A stretch of 6,205 nt of DNA from Gammaproteobacteria bacterium (GCA_029864945.1 JAOTSL010000199.1:1-6205), one strand, 5' to 3'; shown: positions 1-5,742, numbered from the stretch's first letter. Numbers and translations are program-made. Notes: generated by a model from the letters alone, not told the origin.

Positions 1-4
1 GATA

Positions 5-78
5 CCGATCAGAATTTCTTATCATGTTCGTTAAATAGAACCACTATTCGCCTCACATGATAAGAAATTCTGATTCGG
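5..78. repeat. Long inverted repeat / potential hairpin at the left edge
   Basis: The arm atcagaatttcttatcatg (8-26) is perfectly complementary in inverted orientation to 56-74. Three more pairs (5-7 with 76-78) form if t75 is bulged out. The 29-base loop (27-55) holds a nested small hairpin, aatag (34-38) with ctatt (44-48). Neither side of the structure has a run of T, so it does not look like an intrinsic terminator. A short 4-bp hairpin, cgga/tccg, follows at 101-112. It may be the end of a MITE, REP-like or other mobile element, or a protein-binding site. The left boundary cannot be judged because the window begins here. Confidence 0.7.
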
Positions 79-235
79 CCCCATGAGTTTTCGCTTCAAA
101 CGGATAAGTCCGACAGCCTCCTAGAAAACAAAATATTTGTGAGGTAATAAGTAAAATGAATTAAAGTTTTAAGGTTAATGAATGAGTCAAGTAAATTTTA
201 GTGAAAGTTTTCTATTAGTTTTGTCTTTATTCACA

Positions 236-251
236 GACAAAATATTTTGTC
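236..251. repeat. Perfect 16-bp palindrome with an alternative half-site
   Basis: gacaaaatattttgtc reads the same on both strands. Just upstream, ttttgtct (219-226) can instead pair with agacaaaa (235-242) across an 8-base loop. Three half-sites are therefore present, and the middle one can pair with either neighbour. As DNA this resembles a dimeric repressor operator. As RNA it could form two mutually exclusive stems, both AT-rich and weak. No adjacent promoter or gene identifies a user. Confidence 0.5.
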
Positions 252-316
252 AATAATGAATGAATAATAAAACTGTAATATTTTAAATATATTAAATGAA
301 TTAACTTTTCCTTTAA

Positions 317-329
317 AATCAATAGGTTA
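317..329 (+). promoter_or_regulatory. Candidate IHF binding site
   Basis: aatcaataggtta is an exact match to the IHF consensus WATCAANNNNTTR, and the flanking AT-rich DNA on its 5' side is also typical of IHF sites. It lies between the AT-rich stretch and the DnaA boxes, as IHF sites often do in enterobacterial oriC, datA and DARS2. Exact matches do occur by chance in AT-rich DNA, so binding is inferred from position as well as sequence. Confidence 0.45.
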
Positions 330-345
330 AGAGTGAGGTTGTTTT

Positions 346-374
346 TTGACCGTTTTAACGGGAGGCCTTATGTT
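346..374 (+). promoter_or_regulatory. Possible sigma-70 promoter before the DnaA boxes
   Basis: TTGACC (346-351, five of six to TTGACA) and TATGTT (369-374, four of six to TATAAT) are spaced by 17 bp. Transcription would start near 381 and run through the DnaA-box cluster. No gene follows closely: the next confident start is at 650, which has its own -10. A short inverted repeat (350-354/357-361) overlaps the spacer. This is a weak call. Confidence 0.2.
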
Positions 375-402
375 ATCGGTAAAAAGGCCACTTCCTAACA
401 AT

Positions 403-437
403 TCATCCACAGAGTTATCCACAGAGTTTGTGGATAA
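403..437. promoter_or_regulatory. Cluster of three DnaA boxes (origin-like or DnaA-titration site)
   Basis: Two perfect TTATCCACA boxes are present, one on the plus strand (415-423) and one on the minus strand (429-437, read as tgtggataa). A third box, tcatccaca (403-411), differs at one base. The first two are 12 bp apart start to start, and the opposing pair is separated by 5 bp. DnaA-ATP binds such clusters at oriC, in the dnaA promoter, and at datA and DARS-type loci. The AT-rich stretch and IHF-like site upstream give an origin-like order. Against a main oriC, none of dnaA, dnaN, rpmH, mnmG or parAB is in view. Confidence 0.65.
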
Positions 438-481
438 ACAAAGAACGCAGTAATTACGATGGTTTGGAGGTTTTTTAGAAG

Positions 482-520
482 CGATCTAATATTGCCATTA
501 ATAAAACTAATGATAGATCG
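482..520. repeat. Inverted repeat carrying two GATC sites
   Basis: cgatcta (482-488) and tagatcg (514-520) form a perfect 7-bp inverted repeat, each arm holding a GATC. Inside it, catta (496-500) can pair with taatg (508-512), so a stem with a one-sided bulge is possible. It lies just downstream of the DnaA boxes. GATC sites near origins can be Dam/SeqA targets, but two sites are too few to argue this strongly. Confidence 0.35.
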
Positions 521-603
521 ACGTTATTATCCATGCCATCTGCAAGGCTTATTTAAATTAATGTGTCACGCGTCTTTTTCTTCTCGGTAAAATCGGTTTG
601 CGG

Positions 604-640
604 TAGAATGCCTCCCTTTTTGGCAACAAAGTATTAAGGT
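604..640 (+). promoter_or_regulatory. Promoter -10 and ribosome binding site of the FAD oxidoreductase gene
   Basis: TAGAAT (604-609) matches the sigma-70 -10 at five of six bases. The best-placed -35 (ttctcg, 581-586, 17-bp spacing) is poor. The start would be near 616, leaving an untranslated leader of about 34 bases. TAAGGT (635-640) is a partial Shine-Dalgarno sequence, with about 10 bases between its AGG core and the ATG at 650. This is slightly long spacing but supports that start. Confidence 0.45.
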
Positions 641-649
641 GTTCGTAAA

Positions 650-2254
650 ATGATCAGACTTACCGAAATTCGATTGCCTCTAGATCACCTAGATACAGCG
701 TTAAACGAAGCCATATCTGAGCGCTTGTCGCTCGCCCCTGAAAATATAATAGATTATGCGATTTTTCGAAGAGGCTACGACGCGCGTAAACGTAATAAAG
801 TTGTGCTGGTATACACTCTTGATGTAAGCGTTAAGGATGAAAACGATGTCCTGAATCTAAATCAATCCAAACCAAATATTAAACCGTCACCAGATACAAG
901 TTACAAAATGCTGGCCCATGCGCCCGAAAACATACAGGCCAGACCAATTGTTATTGGGACAGGCCCTTGTGGTATTTTGGCGGCGTTACTTTTGGCTCAA
1001 ATGGGATTCAAGCCTATTATTCTTGAGCGTGGGAAAATAGTAAGAGAACGAACCAAAGACACTTTTGCATTGTGGCGGGAGCGTAAGCTAAATACAGAGT
1101 CTAATGTGCAGTTCGGAGAAGGTGGCGCAGGGACTTTTTCTGATGGCAAGTTGCATAGCCAGATCAAAGACCCTAATAACTATGGCCGAAAGGTATTAAC
1201 TGAATTTGTTAAAGCCGGTGCTCCCGATGAGATTTTGTATGTTAGTAAGCCTCACATTGGCACCTTTAAGCTGGTTGGCATGGTTGAAAAGATTCGTGAA
1301 GAGATTGAGTCTTTAGGTGGTGAGTTTTATTTTTCAAGCAAGGTTGAAAAGCTCGTACTTGAAAATCAGCAGGTGAAGGGCGTTGAGCTATCCGATGGCA
1401 CGGTATTTCATAGTGAGCATGTAGTTTTAGCTATAGGACATAGTGCGCGTGATACATTTCAGACGCTTTTAGATCAGGGCGTTTACATTGAAGCAAAACC
1501 TTTTTCCATTGGTTTTCGTGTAGAGCACCCGCAATCGATGATAGATAAGGTCCGTTTTGGTGAAAATGCCGGTCATCCTATGCTGGGTGCTGCAGATTAT
1601 AAGTTGGTTCATCATTGCAAAGACGGTCGCTCGGTATACAGCTTTTGTATGTGTCCTGGCGGTACTGTTGTGGCTGCAACATCAGAAGAAAACCGGGTCG
1701 TCACTAATGGCATGAGTCAATATTCACGTAATGAACGAAATGCCAACAGTGCAGTTGTTGTTGGTATTACACCGGAGGACTTTCCGGGTGGTCCGCTGGC
1801 AGGGTTGGATTTTCAGCGTGAGCTGGAGTCGAGGGCGTTTGTAATGGGCGGTAAAAATTATAATGCCCCAGCGCAGCTGGTAGGCGATTTTCTTGCTAAT
1901 AAAACCTCTACTAAGCTAGGAGCTGTTACGCCATCGTATACGCCTGGTGTTGAGTTAACGAACCTTGAATGTGCTTTGCCTGCTTTTGCTATTGAGGCGC
2001 TGAGGGAGGCGATTCCTGTTTTTGATAAAAAATTAAAAGGTTATGCCAGCCATGATGCTGTATTGACTGGTGTCGAAACGCGAACGTCATCTCCAGTTTG
2101 TGTTAAGCGTGATGCGACATTTCAAAGTATAAATACCCCTGGCTTATATCCTGCCGGTGAAGGCGCAGGATATGCCGGTGGTATTTTATCAGCCGCGGTT
2201 GATGGAATTAAAATTGCTGAAGCTGTCGCAATAGCGATGTTAGCTAAAAGCTAA
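650..2254 (+). CDS. FAD-dependent oxidoreductase (COG2509-type, function unknown)
   Basis: This 534-residue protein is a predicted cytosolic flavoprotein of the conserved 'NAD(FAD)-utilizing dehydrogenase' family, whose substrate is not known to me. Residues 1-90 form an N-terminal domain before the flavin fold. The dinucleotide-binding motif GTGPCG sits at 103-108, with E127-R128 at the end of the second strand where the FAD ribose is normally held. The stretch 152-168 (NVQFGEGGAGTFSDGKL) is a family hallmark. A second FAD contact is likely at 498-519, around LYPAGEGAGYAGG. A CMCPGG segment (333-338) contributes two cysteines that could be redox-active, but this is inference. No signal peptide or membrane segment is seen. 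The ATG at 650 has a -10 and a partial ribosome site. The stop overlaps that of the convergent methyltransferase gene by four bases. Family assignment is firm; reaction is unknown. Confidence 0.9.
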   Translation: MIRLTEIRLPLDHLDTALNEAISERLSLAPENIIDYAIFRRGYDARKRNKVVLVYTLDVSVKDENDVLNLNQSKPNIKPSPDTSYKMLAHAPENIQARPIVIGTGPCGILAALLLAQMGFKPIILERGKIVRERTKDTFALWRERKLNTESNVQFGEGGAGTFSDGKLHSQIKDPNNYGRKVLTEFVKAGAPDEILYVSKPHIGTFKLVGMVEKIREEIESLGGEFYFSSKVEKLVLENQQVKGVELSDGTVFHSEHVVLAIGHSARDTFQTLLDQGVYIEAKPFSIGFRVEHPQSMIDKVRFGENAGHPMLGAADYKLVHHCKDGRSVYSFCMCPGGTVVAATSEENRVVTNGMSQYSRNERNANSAVVVGITPEDFPGGPLAGLDFQRELESRAFVMGGKNYNAPAQLVGDFLANKTSTKLGAVTPSYTPGVELTNLECALPAFAIEALREAIPVFDKKLKGYASHDAVLTGVETRTSSPVCVKRDATFQSINTPGLYPAGEGAGYAGGILSAAVDGIKIAEAVAIAMLAKS

Positions 2255-3429
2255 CGTATTAGAAAAGCAGCGGACTCCACATGATACGTTTGTGGAAAAA
2301 AATCTAAAACGGCTACTTTTTTTAATTTCCATCCCTGTTCGATAAAGTGAGCGATATCACGAGACCAGGGATCTGTTTTACAGCCGACAAGAACCACAGC
2401 AGTCACATTCAGTTGTTTTAAGTACTGAACAATTGTTTCACCGGTTTTTCCCAGCCCATCTCTTGGAGGGTCTATTAAAGCTGTCCATGGGCCCTGTTGT
2501 TTTATTTTTCCGTTTGCGGTCTGTTGTTGTAACCAGGGTTCGACAGCTGCCCGGTGATAGTGAAAATGCGCTGCTGGTTGTTCATTTTCAGGGGTGCTTG
2601 AATCCACGCAATGAATTTCGGGAACTCGATCCATCAGCGGGATAGATAAGTTGCCAGCACCGCCGTATAAATCCAGTAGAGGCTGATTGTCAGGGATAAG
2701 TTCGCTAATCCAGGCTTTTAATTTTTCGTTTTGATCATCATTTACCTGACGAAATCCCGATGAAGCATGTTCATCATTCCAGGTTTCAGCAACCGTTCCG
2801 TCTAATAAAAGATTGAGTTCTACCTTATACGGCTTTTTAAACTCTTTGCCTTTTTCCTTAACCGATGAGAGTGTGCTGTTAATATTAGCGTGAGCTATTT
2901 CACATTGTTCGATTGCAACGAGTGTGTTGCTTTGATTGGCATAAAAACCAATTTCATCTTTGTAGCCTCGTAGTTGTACTCTATTACGATAGTGCCAGGT
3001 ACTTTCTGCAGGAAATCCCTCAATAGCTGCAGGTAATTTAATATTGTTCAGGCTAAGAGAGTTGATTACCCCCTGTTTTTTTGTTTCCCATTGAGTATCG
3101 TAAGGAATGTGTTGCCACTGACAACCACCACATTTTGTAAACGCCTTGCAAGGTGCGTCAACGCGCTTTGACGAAGGTTCTATTATGTCGAGCAGATTAC
3201 CTTCGGCATACTTACTTTTAGCTGTAGTGAGCTTAACCTTAACTTTATCGCCAGGCATGGTGAATGGAACAAAGGTGGCTCTTCCATTTTCATCGCGGCC
3301 AAAACCGGCACCTCCTCTGGATAAGTCGATAATATCCACGATTATCGGGCGGCTGTTGTGAAGGTTGTGTAATGCGTGTTGGGTACTTTTCTTTTGTGGG
3401 TTTTTACGTCTCATCGGGTTTTTGGTCAT
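2251..3429 (-). CDS. RumA/TrmA-like 23S rRNA or tRNA (uracil-C5) methyltransferase
   Basis: This 392-residue enzyme should methylate C5 of a uridine in RNA using S-adenosylmethionine. An N-terminal TRAM RNA-binding domain spans about 28-85. A 4Fe-4S cluster is indicated by C94, C100, C103 (CxxxxxCGGC) and C176, the RlmD arrangement. GFRQVN (225-230) starts the catalytic domain, DLYGGAGNLS (253-262) is the SAM loop, and DPPRDGL (320-326) follows. The nucleophile is probably C350 in VGCKTDPWSRD, and E385 in HVESA the general base. The nucleophile motif departs from the usual SC(N/D)PxTLARD of RlmD, and the protein is shorter than E. coli RlmD (about 430 residues), so it may be a paralogue with another target; I give no symbol. 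The basic N-terminus before the TRAM domain fits RNA binding. The ATG at 3429 has no clear Shine-Dalgarno sequence, but a perfect -10 lies 21 bases upstream. Confidence 0.88.
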   Translation of the reverse strand: MTKNPMRRKNPQKKSTQHALHNLHNSRPIIVDIIDLSRGGAGFGRDENGRATFVPFTMPGDKVKVKLTTAKSKYAEGNLLDIIEPSSKRVDAPCKAFTKCGGCQWQHIPYDTQWETKKQGVINSLSLNNIKLPAAIEGFPAESTWHYRNRVQLRGYKDEIGFYANQSNTLVAIEQCEIAHANINSTLSSVKEKGKEFKKPYKVELNLLLDGTVAETWNDEHASSGFRQVNDDQNEKLKAWISELIPDNQPLLDLYGGAGNLSIPLMDRVPEIHCVDSSTPENEQPAAHFHYHRAAVEPWLQQQTANGKIKQQGPWTALIDPPRDGLGKTGETIVQYLKQLNVTAVVLVGCKTDPWSRDIAHFIEQGWKLKKVAVLDFFPQTYHVESAAFLIR

Positions 3430-3450
3430 CTATGTCGATTAATTTGTTGA

Positions 3451-3456
3451 ATTATA
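3451..3456 (-). promoter_or_regulatory. -10 element of the RNA methyltransferase promoter
   Basis: A perfect TATAAT is read on the minus strand. No good -35 is seen at 16-18 bp. It lies 21 bases before the methyltransferase ATG, so transcription would begin about 14 bases before the start codon. That gives a very short leader without an evident Shine-Dalgarno sequence. The promoter is back-to-back with that of trhO. Confidence 0.5.
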
Positions 3457-3552
3457 CCCTATTGAATATTGTAGAACACTTGTTAGCCTTGGTTTGTGGC
3501 TTATCTGGTGGTATTGCAGTTGCTAGAATTAGGGGATTACTTCATGCTGAGA

Positions 3553-3571
3553 GCAGCGTATAATACGCTGC
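3553..3571 (+). promoter_or_regulatory. trhO promoter -10 embedded in an inverted repeat
   Basis: A perfect TATAAT (3559-3564) has only a weak -35 candidate, attact (3536-3541), 17 bp upstream. The -10 lies inside the inverted repeat gcagcgta (3553-3560), spacer taa, tacgctgc (3564-3571). The expected transcription start, near 3571, is at the right end of the repeat. The repeat would therefore act as DNA, for example as an operator, rather than as an mRNA hairpin. No regulator gene is adjacent. Confidence 0.5.
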
Positions 3572-3594
3572 ATTATTAATCGTTGGGTTTGCTT

Positions 3595-4572
3595 ATGTCA
3601 CAGGTTGTTGTTGCCGCTTTATATCACTTTGTTACGTTGGATAATTACGTAGAATTGCGTAACCCACTTCTGGATTTTATGCTGGATAATAATATCAAAG
3701 GCACGTTACTTTTAGCGAATGAAGGTGTTAATGGCACTGTTGCTGGTAGCCAGCAAGCGATAGATGCGTTAATCGCTTGGTTCAAAAGTGACGAACGATT
3801 TGCGAGCTTAAAATATAAAGTTTCCTATGATGATGAGATGCCATTTAATCGGACTAGAGTAAAGCTCAAAAAAGAAATTGTTACCATGGGTGTAGAAGGG
3901 ATAGATCCAAAGCACATTGTTGGTACTTATGTTAAACCAAAAGACTGGAATGCGCTTATTTCAGATCCTGACGTTGTTTTAATAGATACACGTAATGATT
4001 ACGAGATTCAAATTGGCACTTTTAAAGACGCAATAAACCCGCATACGGAAACATTTAGAGAATTCCCAGCTTATATAAAAGAAAACTTTTCGCCAGAAAA
4101 ACATAAAAAAGTAGCTATGTATTGTACGGGTGGCATACGCTGTGAAAAATCCACCGCGTATTTAAAAGAAAACGGATTCGAAGACGTTTATCACCTTGAA
4201 GGTGGTATTTTAAAATACCTGGAAGAAGTACCGGAAGACCAGTCAATGTGGGAGGGCGAGTGTTTTGTTTTTGATAATCGTGTGAGTGTTAATCACGCGC
4301 TAGAAAAAGGAAAATACGATCAGTGTCATGCTTGTCGTTTACCAATAACAGAAGAAGATAAGGCTGATGAACGCTATGAAGCCGGTATTAGTTGCCCGAG
4401 TTGCTTCGGTAAAAAAACGGAAGAGCAGCGCAAGCGATTTAGTGAGCGAGAAAAACAAATGCAACTCGCTAAAGGCAGAGGTGAAATGCATATCGGTGGT
4501 GAAGTAAAAGAAACCATTTGTCGCCGTAAAGAGCAGAAACAAAAGATTCGTGACTCTCAGAAGCACCGGTAA
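3595..4572 (+). CDS. trhO: tRNA uridine(34) hydroxylase TrhO (rhodanese-domain, formerly UPF0176/YceA)
   Basis: TrhO carries out oxygen-dependent hydroxylation of U34 in certain tRNAs to 5-hydroxyuridine, the first step toward cmo5U/mo5U wobble bases. The 325 residues contain an N-terminal ferredoxin-like domain (about 4-95, with ANEGVNGTV at 41-49) and a rhodanese domain (about 120-215). The conserved loop YCTGGIRCEKS (176-186) holds catalytic C177 and C183. A C-terminal four-cysteine cluster follows: C244 and C247 (CHAC), C267 and C270 (CPSC), probably a metal site. The tail is highly charged. The C-terminus is shorter and has fewer cysteines than the E. coli protein of 350 residues. A TTG at 3583 is in frame, but the ATG at 3595 begins the conserved MSQVVVAALYHFV and is preferred. 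Neither start has a clear Shine-Dalgarno sequence. It is divergent from another uridine-C5 RNA-modifying enzyme. Confidence 0.95.
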   Translation: MSQVVVAALYHFVTLDNYVELRNPLLDFMLDNNIKGTLLLANEGVNGTVAGSQQAIDALIAWFKSDERFASLKYKVSYDDEMPFNRTRVKLKKEIVTMGVEGIDPKHIVGTYVKPKDWNALISDPDVVLIDTRNDYEIQIGTFKDAINPHTETFREFPAYIKENFSPEKHKKVAMYCTGGIRCEKSTAYLKENGFEDVYHLEGGILKYLEEVPEDQSMWEGECFVFDNRVSVNHALEKGKYDQCHACRLPITEEDKADERYEAGISCPSCFGKKTEEQRKRFSEREKQMQLAKGRGEMHIGGEVKETICRRKEQKQKIRDSQKHR

Positions 4573-4585
4573 TAAATTTAGTCTC

Positions 4586-4600
4586 CTAATGGCTCATTAG
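4586..4600 (+). repeat. Small hairpin between trhO and the next gene
   Basis: ctaatg (4586-4591) and cattag (4595-4600) are perfect inverted repeats around the loop gct. No T-run follows, so it is not an intrinsic terminator. It ends two bases before the ribosome site of the next gene (AAGGGA, 4603-4608) and could modulate its translation or mRNA processing if the genes are co-transcribed. Confidence 0.4.
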
Positions 4601-4614
4601 ATAAGGGATCCCCC

Positions 4615-5055
4615 ATGTTAGCGCGTACCTATTTTGCCTTTAGTCGAAAAATGAATTTATTGTATGTGCTGGATCGGTGGTTAAACCCTTACACATTTAC
4701 TAAATCAGTTTCTTTAAATGGTAAGCAGCTTGAAGTCGTGTGGAGCAAGAGGGCGAATCGCGTCTTAGTTGCACGCGAGAAAATATTATATGTAGAAATG
4801 CAATTATTTTTTAGTTGCGTGGTTAAAAAACGAGTTCTATTTCATGATGATTGTAGGCATGACTCGGTCGCTGTTACTGATAATATGTTTGTATTGTTTC
4901 GGCCAGTTGAGGCAGCATCTTGTGATCCGGTTGAGTTCGCTAAAAATTTCCCTGAAAAGCGAGAATTAGACTCGACGAATGCGATTAAAATGCGGGCGCG
5001 TAAGTTGTCGGTTGATTATGTTGATGGTGAGTGGGTGGGGGAGTACTTAATCTAA
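4615..5055 (+). CDS. Conserved-looking hypothetical protein, 146 residues
   Basis: I do not recognise this family. The frame is supported by a good ribosome site (AAGGGA, 4603-4608, six bases before the ATG) and by tight packing between trhO and the GST-like gene. The N-terminus (1-30) is basic and aromatic (LARTYFAFSRKMNLLYVLD) but lacks the clean hydrophobic run of a signal peptide. Residues 31-98 alternate hydrophobic and charged residues, as expected of a beta-rich fold, with a short hydrophobic patch at 62-70 (MQLFFSCVV). Cysteines are C68, C80 and C103, with HDDCRH at 77-82; no metal or redox motif is formed clearly. Residues 104-130 are charged and probably helical. It is probably soluble. 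No function is assigned. The stop at 5053-5055 directly abuts an upstream TTG start of the next frame, which suggests translational coupling. Confidence 0.75.
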   Translation: MLARTYFAFSRKMNLLYVLDRWLNPYTFTKSVSLNGKQLEVVWSKRANRVLVAREKILYVEMQLFFSCVVKKRVLFHDDCRHDSVAVTDNMFVLFRPVEAASCDPVEFAKNFPEKRELDSTNAIKMRARKLSVDYVDGEWVGEYLI

Positions 5056-5067
5056 TTGAGATGTATT

Positions 5068-5742
5068 GTGCCTAACTTAAAGCCACTTCCTGTTCTATAT
5101 TCTTTTCGGCGCTGCCCTTATGCGATGCGTGCCCGTATGATTGTTGCATATAGTGAAATCAGTGTAGAGATTCGTGAAATCGTATTTAAAGATAAACCAG
5201 ATGAAATGTTGGTCGCTTCACCCAAAGGCACCGTGCCTGTATTGATACTGGATGATGATACGGTATTGGATGAAAGTCTGGACATTATGTCTTGGGCGTT
5301 GTCGAAAAACGATCATGACAATATGAATTTACCTGATGTCACTAATTATTTGGATAATGATTTAATCGCGCATAATGACAATGTATTTAAAATACATCTG
5401 GATCATTATAAATACGCAGATAGATTTCCTGCATATGATGTTGAGTATTATCGTGCGCAGGGTGAGGAATTTTTGGAAAAGTTAGATAAATTACTTTCTC
5501 GCACTGAATATTTAATGGGTGAGAAAGTTTCGGTGGTAGATGTTGCTATTTTCCCCTTTATCCGACAGTTTGCTTTCGTCGATAAAAACTGGTTTGACCA
5601 GTCTCGTTATTCTCATTTGAGGGGATGGCTGGAAAAGTTTATAGAATCTGATATGTTTAAGTGTGTCATGACTAAGTTGCCCCAATGGCATTCCGGTGAT
5701 GATATGATTTTGTTCCCATTTGAAAGAGATAATAATGACTGA
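5068..5742 (+). CDS. Glutathione S-transferase-like protein with CPYA active site
   Basis: A cytosolic GST-fold protein. The thioredoxin-like N-terminal domain begins LPVLYSFRRCPYAMRARM (7-24), with C16 in CPYA. This resembles the CPYC of glutaredoxin 2 with the second cysteine lost, so a one-cysteine thiol or transferase chemistry is likely. GTVPVL (54-59, cis-proline P57) and DES (68-70) form the glutathione site. The C-terminal helical domain (about 90-215) contains SVVDVAIFPFIRQFAF (155-170), with the conserved aspartate D158 of the GST N-capping box. The GTG at 5068 gives 224 residues and has GAG (5058-5060) seven bases upstream. A TTG at 5056, directly after the preceding stop, would add four residues. 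The ATG at 5061 is out of frame. The choice of start is uncertain. The natural substrate is unknown. The 3' end overlaps cvfB by eight bases. Confidence 0.85.
   Translation: MPNLKPLPVLYSFRRCPYAMRARMIVAYSEISVEIREIVFKDKPDEMLVASPKGTVPVLILDDDTVLDESLDIMSWALSKNDHDNMNLPDVTNYLDNDLIAHNDNVFKIHLDHYKYADRFPAYDVEYYRAQGEEFLEKLDKLLSRTEYLMGEKVSVVDVAIFPFIRQFAFVDKNWFDQSRYSHLRGWLEKFIESDMFKCVMTKLPQWHSGDDMILFPFERDNND

Larger units (their letters stand above)
121..340. other. Very AT-rich stretch with AATGAAT direct repeats, no gene
   Basis: No convincing coding frame is visible here. The stretch is dominated by A and T. The word AATGAAT occurs in direct orientation at 155-161, 177-183, 255-261 and 295-301. It is part of longer direct repeats: aaatgaattaa at 154-164 and 294-304, and taatgaatga at 176-185 and 254-263. 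Placed next to an IHF-like site and a DnaA-box cluster, such a stretch could act as a DNA-unwinding element. Low-complexity composition also produces repeated words by chance, so the repeats are suggestive only. Confidence 0.45.

Noticed and set aside
30..36. gttaaat matching the integron attC core GTTRRRY
   Set aside because: There is no complementary RYYYAAC at the right position and no attC L-box structure; a 7-base degenerate match is expected by chance.
527..535. ttatccatg as a fourth DnaA box
   Set aside because: It mismatches at the last two positions, including bases important for recognition, and lies 90 bp from the cluster.
2253..2296. Overlapping inverted repeats aacgtat/atacgtt and tccaca/tgtgga as a possible terminator
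   Set aside because: The stems are short, they compete with each other, and the second is followed by A rather than T on the plus strand; they are inside the methyltransferase coding sequence.
2433..2645. Open frame of 70 codons on the plus strand
   Set aside because: It lies wholly antisense to the methyltransferase gene, whose motifs are certain, and has no ribosome site or recognisable protein features.
3146..3361. Open frame of 71 codons on the plus strand
   Set aside because: It is antisense to the TRAM domain and Fe-S region of the methyltransferase and has no independent support.
3432..3563. 43-codon hydrophobic frame (MSINLLNYTLLNIVEH...) in the divergent promoter region
   Set aside because: It starts two bases from the divergent ATG, has no Shine-Dalgarno sequence, has no room for its own promoter, and its stop lies inside the trhO -10. 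A longer version from 3372 overlaps the methyltransferase start.
3583..3594. TTG start giving TrhO four extra residues (MGLL)
   Set aside because: No ribosome site supports it, and the conserved family N-terminus begins at the ATG at 3595.
4339..4566. Open frame of 75 codons on the minus strand rich in Phe and Leu
   Set aside because: It is the antisense image of the Lys/Glu-rich tail of TrhO; such tails always read as hydrophobic on the other strand.
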